DNA of 8,908 nt from an uncultured Clostridia bacterium (GTDB lineage: Bacteria > Bacillota > Clostridia > Oscillospirales > CAG-272): assembly GCA_947367285.1 (NCBI GenBank), contig CANBDB010000062.1, forward strand, positions 1 to 8,908, read 5' to 3'. The notes beneath the pieces were generated by a model. It did no database searches. It was not told the DNA's origin and saw only the letters and a program-made list of their open reading frames with translations. The position numbers and the translations under genes are program-made. Of this stretch, positions 1 through 6,208 are shown one piece after another; within the stretch, counting starts at the first letter, position 1, and each line of letters starts with the position of its first letter.

Positions 1-10
1 CGACTTGCTT

Positions 11-39
11 ATTATAGCACAAGGTCAAATTATTGTCAA
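11..39 (-). promoter_or_regulatory. Consensus sigma-A promoter firing leftwards out of the window
   Basis: Read on the minus strand, TTGACA (34-39) is followed by a 17-base spacer and TATAAT (11-16). Both hexamers match the consensus exactly. TGC directly before TATAAT adds an extended -10 element. Transcription would start near position 4 and run off the left edge. It lies just beyond the terminator of the phage head cassette, so it probably opens a new unit: either a strongly expressed host gene or RNA, or a second phage operon. The transcribed gene is outside the window. Confidence 0.8.
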
Positions 40-70
40 GCATTTTTAAAAACTTTTTTGAATTTTTTTA

Positions 71-106
71 CAAAAAAATAACAGCCACCGCAGTAGCGGT
101 GGCTGT
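71..106 (-). terminator. Rho-independent terminator of the phage head cassette
   Basis: ACAGCCACCGC (81-91) and GCGGTGGCTGT (96-106) form a perfect 11-bp stem with a 4-base loop. On the minus strand the hairpin is followed at once by TATTTTTTTG (80-71), a typical U-tract. The plus-strand side has no T-run, so it acts leftwards. It lies 6 bases past the stop codon of the last phage gene and closes the operon. A 10-bp palindrome TAAAGCTTTA (106-115) overlaps that stop codon. Confidence 0.92.
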
Positions 107-112
107 AAAGCT

Positions 113-703
113 TTAATATGGATATTTTTCCGCAGTTGAACCATTCTCAAAAGGGATTTCCAAAACTATTTTGGACACGACATCCGCATATTTTTCGTAG
201 AAAGCATCGGACACTTTGTCATCCACATCAATGAGCATCATTGATGAAACGAACAAAACGCAGGGATAAGCAAATCTATCTGAAAGCGGAAAATCCTCCT
301 CAACGTCGAGGTAGAAGGACGAGAACTCCCCCTGCTCCTGTAGCCCCTTAACTTTTCTATACTGCTTGTCAAGGGTCGAGAGATTACCGCACACAACACC
401 GAGCGCAAAGGGGAATTTGTTCGCAAGCTCCCCCTCTATTTCGAGGATAACGTCCTTTTCGTCAACTCGTTCAATGCTTTCCTTGACAGTTTCAACACCG
501 GACGAGGTTTCGCTACTGGATATAACGTTAGTTTCGGTGAATGGCTCCGCGATACGGGCCATAGATTCATCTTTTTCGAGATCCGTCGAGCCTGAAATTG
601 TTTTGCTCTTCACGCTCACTGTATCATAACTATCCAAAATAGTTTTTTTAATGTTGAGAAATACGGCGTGAAAAATATCCGCGCAGGTGATCTTGCTCAA
701 CAT
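113..703 (-). CDS. Phage protein of unknown function, possible head-tail adaptor
   Basis: This 196-residue protein is the last gene of the head cassette. It follows the capsid gene with only 2 bases between stop and ATG and has no recognisable ribosome binding site, so it is probably translated by coupling to the capsid gene. Residues 1-26 look helical. Residues 27-84 are rich in Ser, Thr, Glu and Lys and are probably disordered. The C-terminal half (about 135-185) has acidic and aromatic residues around a hydrophobic helix, then FYEKYADVV. That arrangement resembles helical head-completion or adaptor proteins, which usually sit just after the major capsid gene. The role rests on position and loose resemblance only. 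A decoration protein or cargo protein is equally possible. No signal peptide or clear membrane segment is seen. Confidence 0.7.
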   Translation of the reverse strand: MLSKITCADIFHAVFLNIKKTILDSYDTVSVKSKTISGSTDLEKDESMARIAEPFTETNVISSSETSSGVETVKESIERVDEKDVILEIEGELANKFPFALGVVCGNLSTLDKQYRKVKGLQEQGEFSSFYLDVEEDFPLSDRFAYPCVLFVSSMMLIDVDDKVSDAFYEKYADVVSKIVLEIPFENGSTAEKYPY

Positions 704-705
704 AA

Positions 706-1530
706 TTAAGAATCAAATCTAACGCTGAGAACCATGAATTCTTCGGGATAAACGATCTTAGCGCCGTAGAGATGAAGACCCTTAACCGCGTCAGCAAAGC
801 GCTTTTCGGGGCGATAAGCCTCAACCTCTGAGATCTGCTCTGCAAACGTAACAGCTCTCTTGGTTCTGAAGAGGCACTGGTGATAATTGTTTTCGTCAAC
901 AACTACGTTGTTAGAAACGTAGACTTTGCAGCCGGCGATCTTGCCGAGAAGACCTGATTCGAGCGCTTCCATATTGTCGCTACCGATATCAATTTTTGCC
1001 TTGAGTATCATAGCTGCAATTTCGGGTGTAACCTCAAGAACGATATCATTGGGGTCCAAAACACCCTTCTGCATCATTATTGTTTTGAGCGAAATAATGT
1101 GATCAATGAGCTTTTCGGCGGTAACGTTATCATCGGTAATGTTGTTGTAAGCTTCACTGTAAAGAGAATAAACGTAAGCATCTGCCTCATTTGCAAGAGC
1201 TGCCGCTGCAACTTTCATGGCCTCATCCATGAGCTTGGGGTTGGACTGAGCTCTGTCCACATCATCAATTTGGAAGTTAAAATACTTAGCCTGATCGATT
1301 CTAAGTGTTCTTGCAACATCGCTGAGCATTTCGGGCCCACCGATATCGGAGTTCTTTGTGTAATCGGAGATGTTAACACAATCAATACCGCAAATCTTTA
1401 CAACTGAACCCTGATTTTTAATGTCTCCCTCATAATCTCTGGAGCAGTTCATAACACCCACGTACTTCTTGTCAAGCTGTTTATAGAGATTTTCACTCCA
1501 TATAGTTGAAATAAAATTTGTAATTGCCAT
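706..1530 (-). CDS. Phage major capsid protein
   Basis: This 274-residue protein is the shell subunit of the phage head and probably has the HK97 fold. Family-like segments are FQIDDVDRAQSN (86-97), a helix-rich middle with an Ala-rich stretch (103-117), GKIAGCKVYVSNNVVV (196-211), and near the C-terminus FADAVKGLHLYGAKIVYPE (245-263). The last of these is characteristic of capsid proteins in Firmicutes phages. Length is normal for a compact coat protein. The ATG at 1530 is preceded by AAAGAAAGGA at good spacing. The gene directly follows a separate scaffold gene, and no head protease gene is visible, which fits P22-like assembly rather than HK97-type proteolytic maturation. It looks intact. 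The fold assignment is inference; the capsid call itself is supported by both sequence and gene order. Confidence 0.88.
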   Translation of the reverse strand: MAITNFISTIWSENLYKQLDKKYVGVMNCSRDYEGDIKNQGSVVKICGIDCVNISDYTKNSDIGGPEMLSDVARTLRIDQAKYFNFQIDDVDRAQSNPKLMDEAMKVAAAALANEADAYVYSLYSEAYNNITDDNVTAEKLIDHIISLKTIMMQKGVLDPNDIVLEVTPEIAAMILKAKIDIGSDNMEALESGLLGKIAGCKVYVSNNVVVDENNYHQCLFRTKRAVTFAEQISEVEAYRPEKRFADAVKGLHLYGAKIVYPEEFMVLSVRFDS

Positions 1531-1567
1531 AAAAAATAATCCTTTCTTTTAATAAAATTTTTATAAA

Positions 1568-2059
1568 TTAGTTCCAGTGGCGCATTGATTCTACAATATC
1601 GTCATAATGCGCCCTTACCTGCTCACGCGACATTTTCATGACCTCGGAGCGAGAGTAATATCCCCCATCCTCGTGGGAGATGATTGAGCCTGCGGATAAT
1701 TGACGATTCTTTTTATTAAAACCGTCTATCCTCTCACGTTCAAGCTCGTTTTTTCTTAAATGGAGAGCAAAGCTGGCTGAGAGATTTGCACCCTTTCTAA
1801 CGTTTTCCCAAATGTGCTCGGGAATCTCAGTGAGATCCAACTCGGGAAAATACGTCTTGAATTCGGAAATCTCATTGTTCATTCGCGCGGTGGCACGATT
1901 TTCCTCCTCATGAGCCAAAAGCTGTGCTTTTAGTGCGGTAAGCTCGGTTTCAAGTGCCTCTTTTTCCGCCTTGATAAGCGATAGCTCGTCGGGCAACTCG
2001 TTTGCCTCGACCTCCTTGGTTTCGGTGAGTGAATTAAAATCCAAAATTTCTTCACTCAT
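1568..2059 (-). CDS. Phage capsid scaffold protein
   Basis: This 163-residue internal scaffold guides assembly of the coat protein into a prohead and leaves before DNA packaging. Residues 24-60 form a charged coiled coil rich in Glu, Lys and Ala. A middle segment has FPELDLTEIPEHIWENV (71-87). The C-terminus is YYSRSEVMKMSREQVRAHY (134-152) followed by VESMRHW, a pattern I associate with scaffold proteins next to P22-like portals in Clostridia phages. The reading frame is open to a GTG at 2068, but the ATG at 2059 is the better start: it lies 8 bases after AGGAGG, within a near-perfect AGGAGGTGAT site. The start overlaps the portal stop codon by 8 bases, implying translational coupling. The coat gene follows 37 bases downstream. 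Confidence 0.85.
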   Translation of the reverse strand: MSEEILDFNSLTETKEVEANELPDELSLIKAEKEALETELTALKAQLLAHEEENRATARMNNEISEFKTYFPELDLTEIPEHIWENVRKGANLSASFALHLRKNELERERIDGFNKKNRQLSAGSIISHEDGGYYSRSEVMKMSREQVRAHYDDIVESMRHWN

Positions 2060-3590
2060 TCGCATCACCTCCTAAAAGCTCCTCTCGGTTGCTGAGATAT
2101 TCGGCAGGGATTCTCTTAAGATACTGCGCGGGTGTAATGTGTCCACCGGCGAGAAGCTTGTCCAAAATCGAGAGAGTAACAGAAGCGGAGTATGAAGAAG
2201 AATCAACTACCTCCACTCTCGCACGAAGAGAGCCTGGCTTTATTGAATGTTCATCGAGCTTTTCGGCAACCAATGCCCCGTTCTCCGCCATCATGGGAAC
2301 AAGACGCTCTGCAGCGTAATATGAAAGAGTCATATCCGCCCAAATGCAGGCGAGATCCTCAATACACTGATACAGTGCGGCTCTCACGAGCTTTAGTGGG
2401 ATTTTTGAAGCCTCCTGAATTGCAAGGATCGCACTCGTGTTGTCGGGATTTACGTTACCGAGCGCAGTGTCGGTAGCTCCGCTTAATTCCTTTGTGATGG
2501 AAATCACGTTGTCAAGAAAATCAAGATAATCCTTTTGCAATTCCCCAACTCCGAGAACGGTTACTGCGTCGGCAACGTTGGTTGCACCAACGGTGGCGAT
2601 AGCCTCTCCAACCTCGTTTGACCACTCGGGAATTTTCGTTTTGTCATAGATGACCTTGGAAAATGCGGTGTCGCTAAGGTGCTTCATCACCATCGCATAG
2701 GCACGGTTGATGTATTTTTGATTAGCAATCATGCCGGATACAGCGCTCGTTCCGTGAAAACTGTTTTTGGTTGAGTGCCAGTTAAAATATGCTACGGGAT
2801 AAAGAGCGCAAGGTGTGCGTGCTCGATTGATAACGCAATCGCGAGTGCTCTTTTCAAAGCATACCTTGCCGTCCTCACGCCAAAATTTGATGAGGTACGT
2901 AGCCTTTGCCTCTTCGTCTCCCTCAAGCTCGATTGAGGAGTGATCCCCTGCCCTTTCCCTGTCATCACTCTCAGTGGGAGTGATTCGCTGAACGAACTTT
3001 TCGGAAATTCCGTTGGCCCTCGCTTCCTTTCTAAGAGAAAAAACACTTGCCCTGCCCGAGAGAATGATGTAGTCCTGACTTTGAATGTCGGGCTTGTTCA
3101 CGTCCGCAACAAAAAGATTCACACTGTCGATAACGTCGGTTTCGATCTCACCTTCGTATGTTCCGTCACCGTTTTCATCGGGCTTCCAGTAGCAGTAGAG
3201 CACACCGTCACCCGTGATTGCAGCGTCGGATACAAGGTTGTAAAGCTTGGAATCCATTTTTGTCTTCTCCCAACGGTATTTCGCGTTTGATTTGAGCGTT
3301 GAGATAAGGCGCATAGCACCGACAAGCTCGCTTTCGGGAAGATATGGGAGCGAGTCATCATAATAATTGATGTCAAGCTTGTTTGGGACGACCGAGCAGG
3401 TGAGATAATCCGTAACTCGTCTTACAATATTAAAAACGGGTTTTGGAAGATTCCCCGCCGCAATCCCATGCCACTGATCACCACGGTAAAAACGCTCGTT
3501 TTGTCGCACCGTTTCATAGAGACCTATGCGTCTTTTGTAGTCCTTCCCTGCTTCGTACTGACTCCAGGTCTTGTTTAATGAATTGTTCAT
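2052..3590 (-). CDS. Phage portal protein (P22-like)
   Basis: This 512-residue protein forms the dodecameric ring at one vertex of the head through which the terminase pumps DNA. N-terminal FYRGDQW (34-40) followed by PVFNIVRRV (51-59) is the usual opening of P22-type portals. FHGTSAVSGMIANQKYINRA (278-297) matches the conserved segment ahead of the stem helix. ELSGATDTALGNVNPDNTSA, in the C-terminal third, is a further portal-like stretch. Length is within the usual 450-700 range. The ATG at 3590 has AAGGAAGG about 14 bases upstream, a rather long spacing. It sits 44 bases after the large terminase, and its 3' end contains the ribosome binding site of the scaffold gene. No frameshift or missing segment is apparent. 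Confidence 0.92.
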   Translation of the reverse strand: MNNSLNKTWSQYEAGKDYKRRIGLYETVRQNERFYRGDQWHGIAAGNLPKPVFNIVRRVTDYLTCSVVPNKLDINYYDDSLPYLPESELVGAMRLISTLKSNAKYRWEKTKMDSKLYNLVSDAAITGDGVLYCYWKPDENGDGTYEGEIETDVIDSVNLFVADVNKPDIQSQDYIILSGRASVFSLRKEARANGISEKFVQRITPTESDDRERAGDHSSIELEGDEEAKATYLIKFWREDGKVCFEKSTRDCVINRARTPCALYPVAYFNWHSTKNSFHGTSAVSGMIANQKYINRAYAMVMKHLSDTAFSKVIYDKTKIPEWSNEVGEAIATVGATNVADAVTVLGVGELQKDYLDFLDNVISITKELSGATDTALGNVNPDNTSAILAIQEASKIPLKLVRAALYQCIEDLACIWADMTLSYYAAERLVPMMAENGALVAEKLDEHSIKPGSLRARVEVVDSSSYSASVTLSILDKLLAGGHITPAQYLKRIPAEYLSNREELLGGDANE

Positions 3591-3634
3591 TTGCTTTTTT
3601 GTTTCCTTCCTTTCTAAATAATCACGGATAAAAA

Positions 3635-4984
3635 TTAATAGTCCAAGTAACTTTGTATTGAGCTTTTGCGTCTTGCAAAGGTGAATGGCAGCTTCTCCTC
3701 GCGGTGTGCGGGTTGAATGTCACCAATACGACTCATCACCGCGTACCGTAGCGCCTCGGGCGCATGAGTTACGGAGTGAGGCTCGCTTGATGCATCCTCG
3801 CTTCTCGTCCTGTCGCAAAGCAGGGATTGCATACAGTGGATAAGCACCGCGCAACGTGAGGAAATTTTTAGAGAAGGAGCCTTTTGACCTCGGGTTGAAA
3901 GCATGTCCTTGAGGATTCGCCAACCGGGAACTCGCCTGTTGTCAGCGGGAGTCATTGGAGGCATACCGAAAACGGACTGCATGACCTCAAAACCGCTTTT
4001 TCCACTGTCTTGACGACGATTCCAAAGGTCGGGCGAGCAAACTGCGTATTCGATTTTTCGATCTCCAATGAAGCGAACTATCGCTTCCGCCGCCTCGCTG
4101 AGCGTGAGATTCGATTCCATCAATTCCCCTTCAATGTAGAGCACGCCGTCCGCGCCAATAGCTAAAATCAGTAGCGCGAGCATGTCAAACCCGTAATCGA
4201 ATGCAACGAAACGCCTTGCGTCCTTGGGAATGGAGCTTGCATCAATTACGTGGAGCTCCTCGTTGAAATCCGAGAAGAATTGCCCCTCAAATACATCCCA
4301 GCGACCGTTCAACCACGCGTCGCGTAGCCTTTGCGGAAGTGCCCTAAGCTGCTCAACGTATGATGGGTCGGTGCGTAGGAGCGCCTCGTTGTCATAGACA
4401 AGCGCAGGAATGAAGCGATATTCGATAGGGTCTTCAGTTGACCTAAAATCCCTGTCAACAAATAGTCGCTTTACCCACGCGTGCCCGATCCCACCGGGAT
4501 TGCAGGTGAGATACATGCGCTTTGGGAAATCGTTGACGCCTCGCAATGAGGCCTTAAAACAAGAAAACTGATATTCGCTCAGCTGCGTTGCCTCGTCAAT
4601 AGCTATTACGTCATATTCCTGTCCCTGATAACGCAAAATATCTCGGTCGGATGAACAGTATCCTAAAAATATCCTGCTCCCGCCCGGGAAAATAATCGCT
4701 TTCTCGCCCTCGGAAAACTCGATAAACTCGCCGTATTCCTTGAGAAGCGGCACAACGTGGTTTGATTTCAATTCCCCGAGTGTCCGCCTAATCAATAGAC
4801 AACGGATGCCGGGATAATTCAAGCAAAGTCCCACGAGTTTTCGCCTCAGCGCCCAGGACTTTCCGCCGCCTCGTGCGCCGCCGTATGCGGTATATTTTGC
4901 ACGAGAAGCGAAAAATTCCTTTTGCCTCGGATTTGGCACACCCGAAATATTAACTACTTTTTGTTCCCTTGCGTCAGCGCTCAT
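3635..4984 (-). CDS. terL: Phage terminase large subunit
   Basis: This 449-residue packaging motor and nuclease cuts concatemeric phage DNA and drives it into the prohead through the portal. The N-terminal ATPase has Walker A GGARGGGKS (35-43), Walker B YDVIAIDEA (124-132) with catalytic Glu131, and the coupling motif LTCNPGG (159-165). The RNase H-like nuclease domain has Asp263 in FVAFDYGF and Asp319 in VCSPDLW. Its last acidic position is Glu410 in HAPEALRYA, where many relatives have Asp. All catalytic parts therefore appear present. Its ATG overlaps the small-terminase stop codon as ATGA, a standard coupled arrangement. Gene order small terminase, large terminase, portal is typical of tailed phages. 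Intact motifs argue that the cassette is either recent or under selection. Confidence 0.95.
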   Translation of the reverse strand: MSADAREQKVVNISGVPNPRQKEFFASRAKYTAYGGARGGGKSWALRRKLVGLCLNYPGIRCLLIRRTLGELKSNHVVPLLKEYGEFIEFSEGEKAIIFPGGSRIFLGYCSSDRDILRYQGQEYDVIAIDEATQLSEYQFSCFKASLRGVNDFPKRMYLTCNPGGIGHAWVKRLFVDRDFRSTEDPIEYRFIPALVYDNEALLRTDPSYVEQLRALPQRLRDAWLNGRWDVFEGQFFSDFNEELHVIDASSIPKDARRFVAFDYGFDMLALLILAIGADGVLYIEGELMESNLTLSEAAEAIVRFIGDRKIEYAVCSPDLWNRRQDSGKSGFEVMQSVFGMPPMTPADNRRVPGWRILKDMLSTRGQKAPSLKISSRCAVLIHCMQSLLCDRTRSEDASSEPHSVTHAPEALRYAVMSRIGDIQPAHREEKLPFTFARRKSSIQSYLDY

Positions 4985-5280
4985 TTTCCGTCCTCACCAA
5001 TATCGTGTTCAAATATCAGCCGTACGTCCCCCGACGTAAAGGATGCACCACCCTCTTTTTTCTCTCCGAAACCGAGATGCTCCTTCATATAAGCTGATAA
5101 AATTGTCGCGCTTTGAGTGGAGTTAAGAGCCTCATCCTCAAAAAGCGAGAGCAAAGCACCGTACTGCTTGGGATATTCGAGTGAAATTCGCTCAAGTTCT
5201 GCCGTACCGATCTTCAATTTTCGGCAAAAGCCTGCAAGATTTGGAAAGCGACTTCGTTCCTTCTTGCCTTCAAGTATCAC
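4981..5280 (-). CDS. terS: Phage terminase small subunit, 5' end frameshifted
   Basis: The small terminase recognises phage DNA and recruits the large subunit. The visible open frame from a GTG gives 99 residues with FPNLAGFCRKL, a helix-turn-helix-like region with EDEALNS, and a C-terminal VRLIFEHDIGEDG, all typical of Firmicutes DNA-packaging proteins. The frame stays open upstream to 5385 and encodes a credible family N-terminus (ERERLLTVAEEYVKECEG), but has no start codon there. An ATG at 5389-5387, about 10 bases after AAAGGGGG, is out of frame by one base. Removing one A from the AAAA run (5383-5386) would give an uninterrupted 135-residue protein beginning MKDNRKDSLSPVLKSL. So the gene probably spans 4981-5389 with a one-base insertion or sequencing error. 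The GTG has only a close, weak GAGGGG site. Its stop overlaps the terL start by 4 bases. Confidence 0.82.
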   Translation of the reverse strand: MILEGKKERSRFPNLAGFCRKLKIGTAELERISLEYPKQYGALLSLFEDEALNSTQSATILSAYMKEHLGFGEKKEGGASFTSGDVRLIFEHDIGEDGK

Positions 5281-5382
5281 TCGCCCCTCGCATTCCTTTA
5301 CGTATTCCTCGGCAACTGTAAGAAGTCGCTCGCGTTCGCAAAGGCTTTTAAGAACGGGCGAGAGAGAATCTTTTCGATTATC

Positions 5383-5386
5383 TTTT
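5383..5386 (-). other. Apparent one-base frameshift at the start of the small terminase gene
   Basis: The minus strand reads ATG AAA AGA TAA from 5389, a dead end after three codons. Dropping one A of the four-A run puts this ATG in frame with the whole downstream small-terminase frame. The phage-like N-terminal residues encoded between 5385 and 5281 support a full-length ancestral gene. The cause could be a true inactivating indel, strain variation or assembly error. Confidence 0.65.
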
Positions 5387-5408
5387 CATCCCTATCAATC
5401 CCCCTTTC

Positions 5409-5499
5409 GTGTTAAAAAGCTACTGCACTTTTTGTAATGCTCCAAGCCGACGAGTCGACTAGGAGCGCCTTTTTTATCCGTGCAAGCGAATTTTAACAC
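5409..5499. repeat. 9-bp inverted repeat in the terminase leader
   Basis: GTGTTAAAA (5409-5417) is exactly complementary to TTTTAACAC (5491-5499), with 73 bases between the arms. Read on the minus strand, the repeat brackets the untranslated leader of the small terminase gene. It could be a pair of operator half-sites or the base of a long RNA hairpin. A 9-bp match in AT-rich DNA could also be chance. Confidence 0.4.
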
Positions 5500-5508
5500 C
5501 TAAAAGTA

Positions 5509-5548
5509 TGCCAAAACCTGCCACGACCTGCCACAACCTGCCAAAATT
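5509..5548. repeat. Four tandem 10-bp repeats (TGCCAMRACC type)
   Basis: Four contiguous units occur: TGCCAAAACC (5509-5518), TGCCACGACC (5519-5528), TGCCACAACC (5529-5538) and TGCCAAAATT (5539-5548). TGCCA is invariant and the 10-base period is close to one helical turn, so bound proteins would line up on one face of the DNA. The array lies just downstream of the candidate minus-strand promoter for the terminase operon and upstream of the host promoter. An operator or iteron-like role is inference. Confidence 0.75.
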
Positions 5549-5556
5549 TCAATGAT

Positions 5557-5584
5557 TTTATAAAAAATCTTGTATTTTTTTCAA
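5557..5584 (-). promoter_or_regulatory. Candidate promoter for the phage packaging operon
   Basis: On the minus strand TTGAAA (5579-5584), a 16-base spacer and TATAAA (5557-5562) form a reasonable but not consensus sigma-A promoter. Transcripts would start near 5550, run through the tandem repeats and reach the small terminase ATG at 5389. It overlaps the -35 and spacer of the divergent host promoter. The region is very AT-rich, so the match could be fortuitous. Confidence 0.4.
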
Positions 5585-5598
5585 AAATGCCTTATAAT
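5570..5598 (+). promoter_or_regulatory. Promoter of the phosphopantetheinyl transferase / RNase M5 operon
   Basis: TTGTAT (5570-5575), a 17-base spacer and an exact TATAAT (5593-5598) form a sigma-A promoter. Start of transcription would be near 5605, about 44 bases before the ATG at 5649. The gene has AAAGGAG (5636-5642) six bases before its start. Confidence 0.6.
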
Positions 5599-5648
5599 GT
5601 AATCAATAAAGCAACACTGTTGTAATTTCCAAACGAAAGGAGAGCAAA

Positions 5649-6194
5649 ATGACCGACATCCGCATTGCCGAAATCCGCGCCATACCCATATCGAAGCAAA
5701 AAAGCTTGATAAATTCGCTCTCCCCTGCCGCGCGCGAGCGCCTCTGTAAAAAAAGAGAGCCGCATTTGCGCCTCTCCTCTATTGTTGCTTATTCCCTTCT
5801 TACCGAGAAGGAGCGCGCAGACCTCGACTTCACACCCGCAGGCGCGCCGATTTTCCAAAATCTTGATAAATGCATTTCAATTTCCCACTCACAAAATTAC
5901 GCCTGCATCGTAGTAAGTGAAAGCAAAAACGCGCGAGTGGGCATAGATGTTGAAGAAAAAAGCTCCACTCCGCGTAATTCAACTCGCTTTTTGACTCAAA
6001 ACGAGCAAAAAATGCTTGAGAGCGGCACAGCTTACCTCGAAATTTGGACAAAAAAAGAAGCGCTCTTCAAATTCTTGAAGAACGACTCCTTGCCGCTTCC
6101 CACTATTGACTCCGCAACCCCCGAAAAATACGGCGCAACACTCGAGACGCGCGAGACCGACGAATATTATCTCACCGTTTGCACCGAAAAATAA
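5649..6194 (+). CDS. 4'-phosphopantetheinyl transferase (Sfp-type)
   Basis: The enzyme transfers the 4'-phosphopantetheine arm of coenzyme A to a serine of carrier proteins, making holo-ACP or holo-peptidyl carrier proteins in the cytoplasm. Superfamily motifs are present in order: GAPIF then SISHS (77-81, CoA binding), VGIDVE (97-102, metal ligands Asp100 and Glu102), and WTKKEALFK (133-141, with Glu137 and Lys141). At 181 residues it is shorter than Sfp (about 224), nearer to compact clostridial members. The start is well supported by AAAGGAG six bases upstream. No fatty-acid, polyketide or peptide synthetase gene is in the window, so the carrier partner is unknown; housekeeping acyl carrier protein is possible. 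It leads a two-gene operon, with the next start 14 bases after its stop. Confidence 0.92.
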   Translation: MTDIRIAEIRAIPISKQKSLINSLSPAARERLCKKREPHLRLSSIVAYSLLTEKERADLDFTPAGAPIFQNLDKCISISHSQNYACIVVSESKNARVGIDVEEKSSTPRNSTRFLTQNEQKMLESGTAYLEIWTKKEALFKFLKNDSLPLPTIDSATPEKYGATLETRETDEYYLTVCTEK

Positions 6195-6208
6195 GAAAAG
6201 GACACAAA

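Larger units (their letters stand above)
5390..5648. other. Divergent intergenic control region between phage cassette and host operon
   Basis: These 259 bases separate the leftward terminase operon from the rightward phosphopantetheinyl transferase operon. They hold overlapping divergent promoter candidates (5557-5598), four tandem 10-bp repeats (5509-5548) and a 9-bp inverted repeat at 5409-5417 and 5491-5499. I see no integrase, tRNA or clear attachment core. A 34-codon frame on the minus strand (5395-5499) has no ribosome binding site and is not called as a gene. Confidence 0.6.

Noticed and set aside
1..112. An attachment site or tRNA at the left end of the phage cassette.
   Set aside because: No tRNA cloverleaf is visible, and no direct repeat shared with the right boundary region was found by eye.
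2060..2068. A GTG start for the scaffold gene at 2068.
   Set aside because: This GTG lies within the ribosome binding site itself. The ATG at 2059 has ideal spacing.
5302..5400. An alternative frame upstream of the small terminase encoding DEKIIEKIL-like residues.
   Set aside because: It lacks a start codon and runs into a stop near 5302, while the terminase frame itself continues with a family-like N-terminus. A single-A correction at 5383-5386 explains the data with one change.
5439..5475. A possible rho-independent terminator on the plus strand (GCTCC ... GGAGC followed by GCC and six Ts).
   Set aside because: The stem is only 5 bp with an 18-base loop, and no plus-strand gene lies upstream to terminate.
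5395..5499. A 34-codon open frame on the minus strand (GTG start) just before the small terminase.
   Set aside because: It has no ribosome binding site, is bracketed by an inverted repeat, and matches no family I recognise. It is more likely leader sequence.
5509..5548. The tandem repeats as a CRISPR array.
   Set aside because: Units are 10 bp, contiguous and without spacers. No cas gene is present.
6179..6208. An upstream ATG extending RNase M5 by ten residues into the transferase gene.
   Set aside because: The added residues are not family-like, and the ribosome binding site AAAAGGA points to the ATG at 6209.
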